From NCBI GenBank assembly GCA_937876395.1, contig CALEIM010000006.1, forward strand, positions 1 through 11,960: a stretch of DNA of 11,960 nt, read 5' to 3'. The notes beneath the pieces were generated by a model. The model saw only the letters and a program-made list of their open reading frames with translations. It did no database searches and was not told where the DNA came from. Of this stretch, positions 6,396-11,960 are shown in pieces; the first letter of the stretch is position 1; each line of letters begins with the position of its first letter. The position numbers were made by a program, and so were the translations under genes. The stretch comes from an uncultured Wenzhouxiangella sp. (GTDB taxonomy: Bacteria > Pseudomonadota > Gammaproteobacteria > Xanthomonadales > Wenzhouxiangellaceae).

Positions 6396-7142
6396 ATGAA
6401 AATTCTGGTCACACTCAAGCGGGTGGTGGATTTCAACGTGCGTGTTCGGGTCAAGAGCGACGGTTCCGGCGTCGAGACCGACGGCGTGAAAATGTCGATC
6501 AACCCGTTCGATGAAATTGCGCTGGAAGAGGCGCTGCGGATCAAGGAGCGTGGCGAGGCCGACGAGGTGATTGTCGCCTCGATCGGCGGCGACGAGGTTC
6601 AGCAGCAGCTCCGAACCGGGCTGGCGATGGGCGCCGATCGCGCCATTCAGGTGTCAGCCGACGGCCCCGTGCAGCCGCTGACGGCGGCGCGCATCTTCCT
6701 GAAACTGGTCGAAAAGGAGCAGCCTGGCATTGTGTTTCTCGGTAAGCAGGCGATTGACGACGACTGCAACCAGACCGGCCAGATGCTGGCCGCGCTGTGG
6801 GACCGGCCGCAGGCGACTTTTGCCTCGAAAGTGACGTTTGACGGTGGCAAGGCGACAGTCGCCCGCGAAGTGGATGCCGGCCTGGAAACCATCGAGGTTG
6901 AGCTGCCGGCGGTGCTGACTTCGGATCTGCGCCTCAACGAGCCGCGCTTCGTCAAACTGCCGGAAATCATGAAAGCCAAGCGCAAACCGCTGGATACCGT
7001 GTCGATTGACGAGCTTGGCGTGGAGCGCGCCGGTGGTATCGAGACTTTGGCGTATGAGCCTCCGCCGCAGCGCAGCGGCGGGAAGAAAGTCGAGTCGGTC
7101 GATGAGCTGGTATCCGAACTCAAGTCCAGAGGGCTGCTGTGA
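6396..7142 (+). CDS. etfB: Electron transfer flavoprotein subunit beta
   Basis: This 248-residue protein is the beta subunit of electron transfer flavoprotein, the soluble heterodimer that takes electrons from acyl-CoA and related dehydrogenases and passes them to ETF-ubiquinone oxidoreductase. It opens with 'MKILVTLKRVVDFNVRVRVK' and 'INPFDEIALEEALRIKE'. It has the AMP/nucleotide-binding 'LGKQAIDDDCNQTGQMLA' segment and the ETF-beta signature 'AREVDAGLETIEVELPAVLT' leading into 'SDLRLNEPRFVKLPEIMKAK'. Length is as expected (about 250). AGGA lies 10 nt upstream of the ATG. The stop overlaps the etfA start (TGATG), so the two subunits are translated in coupled fashion and equal amounts. Confidence 0.97.
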   Translation: MKILVTLKRVVDFNVRVRVKSDGSGVETDGVKMSINPFDEIALEEALRIKERGEADEVIVASIGGDEVQQQLRTGLAMGADRAIQVSADGPVQPLTAARIFLKLVEKEQPGIVFLGKQAIDDDCNQTGQMLAALWDRPQATFASKVTFDGGKATVAREVDAGLETIEVELPAVLTSDLRLNEPRFVKLPEIMKAKRKPLDTVSIDELGVERAGGIETLAYEPPPQRSGGKKVESVDELVSELKSRGLL

Positions 7143-8083
7143 TGTCAAAAATTCTGATTATTGCCGAACACGACGGCACCGACCTTTCTCCGGCCACGGC
7201 CAAAACCGTGACCGGTGCGCTGGCCATCGGCGCTGAGGCCATTGAAGTGGCGGTGTTTGCCGCCGATCCGGCCGCGGTTGCCGGCCAGGCTGCCGGGCTG
7301 GAAGGCGTCACCAGGGTGCTGGCGATTGCCGGTGATGATTTCAGCGCGCTGACCGCCGCGCGTCTGGCGCCGGAGATTCAGGCTCTGGCCGACGGCTACA
7401 GCCATGTGCTGATAGGTTCGAGCACGTTCGGCAAGGACGTGCTGCCGCGCGCTGCAGCGCTTCTGGGCGTCAACCAGGTCTCCGACATTCAGGAAGTGAT
7501 CGACGCGCGCACCTTCAAACGCCCGATCTATGCCGGCAACGCCGTTGTGACCGTCAAGGTGGCCGAAGGACAGCCGGTGGTCGCCACCGTGCGCACCGCG
7601 TCATTTGCCGAGGCGGGTACGGGCGGATCGGCTGAAATCGAAAGCCGTTCGCCGCAGGCATCAGACCCGGGCCATACCCGCTGGGTCGCCGTGTCCGGAG
7701 GGGAAGGCGCGGGGCCGGATCTGTCCAGCGCGCCGGTGGTGGTGTCCGGCGGCCGGGCGGTGGGTTCGACCGAAGGCTTCGAAATCATCCATTCGCTGGC
7801 CAAAAAGCTTGGTGCAGCCGTAGGCGCTTCACGCGCAGCGGTTGATGCCGGCTACGTGCCCAATGAGCTGCAGGTTGGCCAGACCGGCAAGATCATCGCC
7901 CCGGATCTGTACTTTGCCATCGGCATTTCGGGTGCCATCCAGCACCTGACCGGCATCAAGGACGCCGGTACCATCGTTGCCATCAACAAGGACCCTGAAG
8001 CGCCGATTTTCGAAGTGGCCGATCTGGGCCTGGTCGGCGATCTGTTCGAGATTCTGCCAGAGCTTGAGAAGGCGTTGGGTTAA
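7142..8083 (+). CDS. etfA: Electron transfer flavoprotein subunit alpha
   Basis: This 313-residue protein is the FAD-carrying alpha subunit. The N-terminal half (MSKILIIAEHDGTDLSPATA) is the variable nucleotide-fold domain. The C-terminal half holds the FAD-binding domain: 'VVSGGRAVGSTEGFEIIHSL', 'GYVPNELQVGQTGKIIAPDL', and the ETF-alpha signature 'LYFAIGISGAIQHLTGIKDA' followed by 'IVAINKDPEAPIF'. Length and domain order are complete. The ATG at 7142 shares one base with the etfB stop (TGATG) and has AGAGGG 8 nt upstream; a GTG at 7139 is less likely. The stop is TAA at 8081-8083, followed by a 65-bp gap before the restriction gene. Downstream there is only a weak AAGGC/GCCTT pairing, so no clear terminator isolates the cassette. 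Confidence 0.97.
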   Translation: MSKILIIAEHDGTDLSPATAKTVTGALAIGAEAIEVAVFAADPAAVAGQAAGLEGVTRVLAIAGDDFSALTAARLAPEIQALADGYSHVLIGSSTFGKDVLPRAAALLGVNQVSDIQEVIDARTFKRPIYAGNAVVTVKVAEGQPVVATVRTASFAEAGTGGSAEIESRSPQASDPGHTRWVAVSGGEGAGPDLSSAPVVVSGGRAVGSTEGFEIIHSLAKKLGAAVGASRAAVDAGYVPNELQVGQTGKIIAPDLYFAIGISGAIQHLTGIKDAGTIVAINKDPEAPIFEVADLGLVGDLFEILPELEKALG

Positions 8084-8148
8084 TAAAGGCGCAAGGCAAA
8101 AGTTTGGTCTTGAGCCTTATCCCGACACCAGTTGAGTGAAGCCACCGA

Positions 8149-8898
8149 ATGTCTGAAAACTCCCAAACCGGCGAAGTCGAGATCCCTGATCCGCCGAATT
8201 TGGCGCAAGAGCCAACCGTTGGTGATTTTCCAGAAGGGTACATTTATCGTGTCACAAGGTACGCAGACATAATCCTGAGAGATGCGTTCTCTCAAAGTTT
8301 TGCCGATCTTGTCGCGGTGCTTGAGGGGTTCCGGGTAGATTTTCGAGCAGACATCGTTTCGGCGGGTGGATCAAAAGCACGCCATACGGAGCGCTTTGAC
8401 AATAGCCTGCGAGCCAAGGGATGGGGAAAACGTAATATAACCGTCTCCAAGCTGATCGACGACAAGATGCTCCACGCAACCAAAGGCCATGAGATCGATA
8501 TGTTCTCAGTTGGCCGCGATGGCGAGGACTATCCAGGTGTGGCTTTGGAGGTTGAATGGAACAACAAGGACCCGTTTTTTGATCGAGACCTGCTTAATTT
8601 CATGGCGCTGCATCGTGAGGGCGCAATTGGTGTTGGCATTGTCGTGACTCGAGGCCCGGAACTTCAGCAAATGCTGGTAAGAAATGTCGGCACCAATGCA
8701 GCGGGTGTGCCCACCAAGTTTGGTTCATCGACGACCCATTGGAATAAACTCATGCCTCGCATCAATCTCGGCGGCGGTGGCGAATGTCCGCTGCTGCTCA
8801 TCGGAATCGAGCCCGGCAGGGTTGATGGTGTAGAAGAGCTCTACGAAGCCTTCAACACCGGAAGGGTGATTCGACCCAGAGACTATGCTAAGATCTAA
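8149..8898 (+). CDS. BglII-like type II restriction endonuclease
   Basis: This 249-residue protein resembles the BglII restriction endonuclease family of the PD-(D/E)xK fold. The core reads 'GHEIDMFSVGRDGEDYPGVA' then 'LEVEWNNKDPFFDRDLLNF'. It aligns with BglII's 'FDFLGTDIDF...LVEVQFSNYPF', giving metal-binding candidates Asp117, Glu134 and Glu136 (BglII has Asp, Glu, Gln). 'HREGAIGVGIVVTRG' (155-169) matches the next core strand, and 'PLLLIGIEP' (214-222) a later one. The N-terminal ~110 residues are divergent. BglII cuts AGATCT and the related BstYI cuts RGATCY; specificity here is inferred, not shown. The methyltransferase gene begins 35 bp downstream. Its stop codon lies inside a perfect inverted repeat. 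The gene is less GC-rich than the etf genes, consistent with transfer. Confidence 0.8.
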   Translation: MSENSQTGEVEIPDPPNLAQEPTVGDFPEGYIYRVTRYADIILRDAFSQSFADLVAVLEGFRVDFRADIVSAGGSKARHTERFDNSLRAKGWGKRNITVSKLIDDKMLHATKGHEIDMFSVGRDGEDYPGVALEVEWNNKDPFFDRDLLNFMALHREGAIGVGIVVTRGPELQQMLVRNVGTNAAGVPTKFGSSTTHWNKLMPRINLGGGGECPLLLIGIEPGRVDGVEELYEAFNTGRVIRPRDYAKI

Positions 8899-8920
8899 TT
8901 ATTGGCCCAAATTAGATCTT
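8890..8920. promoter_or_regulatory. Perfect 11-bp inverted repeat with two AGATCT sites: candidate operator
   Basis: AAGATCTAATT (8890-8900) and AATTAGATCTT (8910-8920) are exact reverse complements separated by 9 nt. Each arm contains the palindrome AGATCT (8891-8896 and 8914-8919), the BglII recognition sequence. The left arm contains the endonuclease stop TAA. The right arm ends 13 bp before the methyltransferase ATG and 8 bases before its ribosome-binding region closes. A TCTAAT (8894-8899) inside the left arm could serve as a -10 box, but no good -35 is present. The stem is AT-rich with no T-run, so it is a poor terminator. An operator or methylation-sensitive control site is the favoured reading. 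Confidence 0.6.
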
Positions 8921-8933
8921 GAGAGTGCGCCCT

Positions 8934-9815
8934 ATGTCAATTGAGCCACTGGATACAGCGCCGTTAGACGATGCGCTTCCCACAGTTGACGGGGGATTCA
9001 AGACCGTTCTTGCTGACCCACCCTGGCGATTCACCAATCGCACGGGCAAGGTCGCGCCAGAGCACCGTCGCCTCGGTCGCTATGCCACCATGTCGCTTGA
9101 TGAAATATGCAAGCTTTCTGTCGAATCGATCACGGCAGACGATGCTCATCTCTACCTCTGGGTACCCAATGCACTTCTGCCGGAAGGCCTGCGGGTTTTG
9201 GAATCCTGGGGGTTTCGCTACGTTTCCAATGTTATCTGGGCCAAGCGCCGCAAAGATGGTGGACCAGACGGACGCGGGGTCGGCTTTTATTTCCGCAACG
9301 TAACCGAAATACTGCTATTTGGTGTAAGGGGAAGCATGAGAACACTCCCGCCCGCGCGATCTCAGGTCAACATGATTGAGTCACGCAAGAGAGAGCATTC
9401 TCGAAAGCCGGATGAGCAGTACGGTCTCATTGAGCGCTGTTCACCGGGGCCGTATCTGGAAATGTTTGCACGATATCCACAAGCTGGTTGGACGGTCTGG
9501 GGGGACGAGTCGTCAGAAGATGTCGTTCCTCAGGGCAAGGTTTACCGCGGCTATCAGGGTGCTGAGACTACAGTGCCACAACTGTCGCTGTTTGAGCGAC
9601 TTGGTGACAAGGAGCGCGAACAGGTTGCATACACATTGCGCGACCAGTACGCAACAGGCCGGTCGATTCGAGAGCTCTCAACAGAGACAGGCTATTCCAT
9701 TCAACGCGTGCGTTCCCTGTTGCAAGAGGCAGATACGCCAATCCGTGGCCGTGGTGGCCAGCGTCAAAAGACTGTAGACATTTCAGAGAACAAGGCCGCT
9801 GCCGCAGGGGAGTAA
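8934..9815 (+). CDS. MT-A70 family adenine-N6 DNA methyltransferase with C-terminal helix-turn-helix
   Basis: This 293-residue enzyme is the likely protective methylase of the preceding endonuclease. It has the MT-A70/M.MunI-type motif IV DPPW (28-31, 'VLADPPWRF'), then 'AHLYLWVPNALLPEGLRVLE' and 'GFRYVSNVIWAKR', 'TEILLFGVRG', and 'REHSRKPDEQYGLIERCSPG' with 'PYLEMFARYPQAGW'. These are standard for bacterial N6-adenine members. Residues ~225-275 form an extra segment ('GRSIRELSTETGYSIQRVRS', then 'LLQEADTPIRGRGG') that looks like a helix-turn-helix followed by a basic arm. The ATG at 8934 is preferred: GAGAG lies 8 nt upstream, whereas a TTG at 8919 falls inside the inverted repeat. The stop lies within a small hairpin. 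Target sequence is inferred to be AGATCT or a relative. Confidence 0.88.
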   Translation: MSIEPLDTAPLDDALPTVDGGFKTVLADPPWRFTNRTGKVAPEHRRLGRYATMSLDEICKLSVESITADDAHLYLWVPNALLPEGLRVLESWGFRYVSNVIWAKRRKDGGPDGRGVGFYFRNVTEILLFGVRGSMRTLPPARSQVNMIESRKREHSRKPDEQYGLIERCSPGPYLEMFARYPQAGWTVWGDESSEDVVPQGKVYRGYQGAETTVPQLSLFERLGDKEREQVAYTLRDQYATGRSIRELSTETGYSIQRVRSLLQEADTPIRGRGGQRQKTVDISENKAAAAGE

Positions 9816-9824
9816 ATGCCCCTG
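9805..9824. repeat. Hairpin across the methyltransferase stop codon
   Basis: CAGGGG (9805-9810) and CCCCTG (9819-9824) pair perfectly around an 8-nt loop that contains the TAA stop. No T-run follows, so intrinsic termination is doubtful. It could protect the 3' end of the cassette mRNA. Confidence 0.35.
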
Positions 9825-10056
9825 ACCGCCGAATGTGCCAGGCCAACCAAGCTGACCAGGCTCGGAAATGGTGCTTGGCCGGCACCTTACCAAGTGCCTG
9901 GCCCGGACAACATCGAACTGGTCATCTGGCCAACCTGCAGTCCGGATGCCGGGTGACATCGCAGACGACCAAGCGACTATGCCTTTCGACACAGGCGTGA
10001 TGTGCCTGAATCTGGCATGATGCGCGAGATTTCCGAACCCCTCATGGATCCTATGC
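9825..10056. other. Spacer between the methyltransferase and the prolyl oligopeptidase gene
   Basis: About 230 bp without a supported gene. It contains only short imperfect pairings (for example GGTGC/GCACC near 9870-9887 and CAGGC/GCCTG near 9991-10007). I see no clear promoter, terminator, tRNA or IS end, although a promoter for the peptidase gene is expected here. Confidence 0.4.
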
Positions 10057-11960
10057 ATGATGAAATATTCCCATGTTTTGCCGACTGCCGGGCTGATTGC
10101 CGGACTGCTTGCTCCGATGGTTTCAATGGCCGCTGAAGATTCCTGGCTGTGGCTGGAAGAGGTCGAGAGCGAGGAGGCTCTGGATTGGGCGCGCGCGCAA
10201 AATGAGCGCTCGCTTGAGGCGCTCCAGGCTCATCCGCTGTTTGAGCCGATGCACGAGCGGGCGCTTGAGATTCTGACTTCCGATGAGCGCATCGCCTACC
10301 CGAGTCTGCAGGGTGGTCAGGTGTACAACTTCTGGCGCGATGCCGAGCATGTGCGCGGTATCTGGCGCAAGACCTCGCTGGAAGCCTATCGCAGCGACGA
10401 TCCCGATTGGGACGTGATTGTCGATGTTGATGCTCTGGCCGAAGCCGAGGATGAGAACTGGGTGTGGGCGGGCGCTTCCTGCCGCTACCCGGATTACGAC
10501 CGCTGCATTGTCGGCCTGTCGATTGGTGGTGCTGATGCGGCCGTGCGGCGCGAGTTTGATCTGGAGACGGGTGAGTTTGTCGATGACGGCTTCAAGCTAC
10601 CCGAATCCAAAAGCGCGCTGAGCTGGCGCGACCGTGATTCGGTCTTTGTCGGCCCGGCTTTTGAAACCGATCAGGTCACGACCTCCGGCTACCCGCGCAC
10701 GGTGCAGATCTGGCAGCGTGGTACGGCGCTGGATCAGGCCAGGACCGTATTTGAAGGCCAGCGCGATGATGTGGGCGTGTTTTCTTCGCGCATTCACGAC
10801 GGCGATCAGCACTACGATGTGATCGTTCGCGCGCCGACCTTCTTCACCAGTGAATATCATCTTTATCGCGACGGCCAGACGCACCGCATCCAGATTCCCG
10901 ACGATGCCAATCTGGTTGGCGTGATTGACGGCCAGTTGCTGCTCGATCTGAAATCCGACTGGGCGGTGGGTGAGCAGCGTTTTGCCCAAGGCGCGCTGAT
11001 TGCCGGCCCCGTGGAGAGTTTTCTCGGTACCGAGCCTGACGCCAGCGTGTTGATCCAGCCGAGTGCGCGCCAGTCGATCAACGGGGTAGCCACGACCAAA
11101 AACACGGTGCTGGTCAACCTGCTCGACAACGTGACCGGCCGCCTGCTGCGCTTTACCCACGACGAGAACGGCTGGCAGCGCGCCGATCTGGACGTGCCGG
11201 AATTGGGCACGATTTCAGTGGTGGCCACCGACGACGAAACCGACCGCTTTTTCTACAACTACACCGGATTTTTGAGCCCCTCAACGCTGTTCGAGGCCGA
11301 TGCGGCGGCAGATAGTCACCTCCAGGTTCGTGCCGAACCGGCCTGGTTTGATGCCGAGGGCATGAACGTGGTTCAGCACGAGGCGACTTCGGCCGATGGC
11401 GAAAAGATTCCCTATTTTGTTGTCACGCCGCCAGGTTTCGAGGCCAACGGCCACAACCCGACGCTGCTGACGGCCTACGGCGGCTTTGAAGTATCGCGCA
11501 CGCCGTTTTACGCCGGTGTGAGTGGTTCAGCCTGGATTGAACGCGGCGGCGTGTATGTGCTGGCCAATATCCGCGGTGGCGGTGAATTTGGCCCGCGCTG
11601 GCACCAGGCCGCGCTCAAGGAAAATCGGCAGCGCGCTTTTGATGATCTGATCGCAGTCTCTGAAGACCTCATTGAGCGCAAGATCACCTCGCCGGCGCAT
11701 CTCGGCATTCAGGGTGGCTCCAACGGTGGTCTGCTGGTTGGCGCGGTCATGGTGCAGCGCCCCGATCTGTACAACGCGGTGGTCTGTCAGGTGCCGCTGC
11801 TCGACATGAAGCGCTTTCACCTGCTGCTGGCCGGAGCAAGCTGGATGGGCGAGTACGGCAACCCGGACGATCCCGAGCAGTGGGAATCGATTGCCAAGTA
11901 TTCACCGTATCAAAACGTTTCCGCCGAAGCGGAGTATCCGCAGGCCTTTTTCACCACCTC
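10057..11960 (+). CDS. Exported S9A family prolyl oligopeptidase (3' end outside window)
   Basis: This serine peptidase of the prolyl oligopeptidase family is probably exported to the periplasm, where it would cleave short proline-containing peptides. The two adjacent ATGs at 10057 and 10060 are both possible starts; a weak GGA lies 8 nt before the first. The N-terminus 'MKYSHVLPTAGLIAGLLAPM' ending VSMAA is a signal peptide, followed by 'EDSWLWLEEVESEEALDWAR', the usual S9A opening. The middle is the beta-propeller. The hydrolase domain shows 'TLLTAYGGFEVS', 'ANIRGGGEFGPRWHQAALKE' and the nucleophile motif GGSNGG, with the Ser codon at 11719-11721. 'LLDMKRFHLLLAGASWMGEY' and 'GNPDDP' follow. 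The catalytic Asp and His lie beyond the right edge. About 635 codons are present of a usual ~700. Confidence 0.94.
   Translation, partial: MMKYSHVLPTAGLIAGLLAPMVSMAAEDSWLWLEEVESEEALDWARAQNERSLEALQAHPLFEPMHERALEILTSDERIAYPSLQGGQVYNFWRDAEHVRGIWRKTSLEAYRSDDPDWDVIVDVDALAEAEDENWVWAGASCRYPDYDRCIVGLSIGGADAAVRREFDLETGEFVDDGFKLPESKSALSWRDRDSVFVGPAFETDQVTTSGYPRTVQIWQRGTALDQARTVFEGQRDDVGVFSSRIHDGDQHYDVIVRAPTFFTSEYHLYRDGQTHRIQIPDDANLVGVIDGQLLLDLKSDWAVGEQRFAQGALIAGPVESFLGTEPDASVLIQPSARQSINGVATTKNTVLVNLLDNVTGRLLRFTHDENGWQRADLDVPELGTISVVATDDETDRFFYNYTGFLSPSTLFEADAAADSHLQVRAEPAWFDAEGMNVVQHEATSADGEKIPYFVVTPPGFEANGHNPTLLTAYGGFEVSRTPFYAGVSGSAWIERGGVYVLANIRGGGEFGPRWHQAALKENRQRAFDDLIAVSEDLIERKITSPAHLGIQGGSNGGLLVGAVMVQRPDLYNAVVCQVPLLDMKRFHLLLAGASWMGEYGNPDDPEQWESIAKYSPYQNVSAEAEYPQAFFTT

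Noticed and set aside
8890..8920. Intrinsic terminator of the restriction gene
   Set aside because: The stem has only two G-C pairs in eleven, is followed by GAGAG rather than T residues, and lies immediately before the methyltransferase ribosome site.
8142..9836. Near-identical 11-bp words (CCACCGAATGT at 8142-8152, CCGCCGAATGT at 9826-9836) flanking the R-M genes, like a target-site duplication
   Set aside because: One mismatch, found only by scanning two spacers, and the first copy overlaps the endonuclease start codon. A match of this quality is expected by chance in roughly one such comparison in eight.
1..11960. CRISPR arrays, tRNA/rRNA genes, IS elements, prophage or toxin-antitoxin genes
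   Set aside because: No regularly spaced repeats, no tRNA-like fold, no transposase or integrase motif was seen on either strand.

Overview
The window reads as two unrelated bacterial segments joined near base 4,611-4,631. Bases 1 to about 4,620 are very GC-rich. They encode proteins of alphaproteobacterial, sphingomonad-like type: a Gfo/Idh/MocA oxidoreductase, a CE15 glucuronoyl esterase-like hydrolase, a CBS/DUF2267 pair, two tiny hydrophilic proteins and a TolA-annotated coiled-coil type. From about 4,620 onward the base composition is more moderate. The genes there (glmS, etfB, etfA, an S9A prolyl oligopeptidase) look gammaproteobacterial, of a Wenzhouxiangella/Xanthomonadales-like kind. 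At the seam a plus-strand SDR gene and a minus-strand glmS gene each lose their 3' end and run in frame into the other's antisense strand. A chimeric contig is the simplest explanation; a real recombination cannot be excluded from sequence alone.

Layout of the left segment. The 3' end of a Gfo/Idh/MocA gene (1-488, +) is followed by a secreted CE15-type esterase (591-1973, +) and a four-helix membrane protein (2018-2422, +). Facing them on the minus strand is a run read from right to left: a coiled-coil protein (4362-3829), a 57-aa protein (3769-3596), a 67-aa protein (3580-3377), a CBS-domain protein (3330-2884) and a DUF2267 protein (2887-2447). The last two overlap by ATGA. A GGAAC-N16-TGTT sequence upstream of the 57-aa gene resembles the alphaproteobacterial general-stress (EcfG) promoter, which would suit this set of genes. 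An SDR gene starts divergently at 4422 and is cut at the seam.

Layout of the right segment. Truncated glmS (4611-6023, -) is followed by a 372-bp divergent spacer holding one doubtful small ORF. Then come etfB-etfA (6396-8083, +), overlapping by one base and encoding the two subunits of electron transfer flavoprotein. A two-gene cassette follows: a BglII-like restriction endonuclease (8149-8898) and an MT-A70-type adenine methyltransferase with an added C-terminal helix-turn-helix (8934-9815). A signal-peptide-bearing prolyl oligopeptidase (10057 to the window end) runs off the right edge.

The most interesting part is the restriction-modification cassette. The short spacer between its two genes contains a perfect 11-bp inverted repeat, and each arm carries AGATCT, the BglII site. 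Only one other AGATCT was found in the window. Together with the HTH on the methyltransferase, this suggests a self-regulating R-M module in which the control site and the restriction/methylation site are the same DNA. That is a hypothesis, not something the sequence proves.
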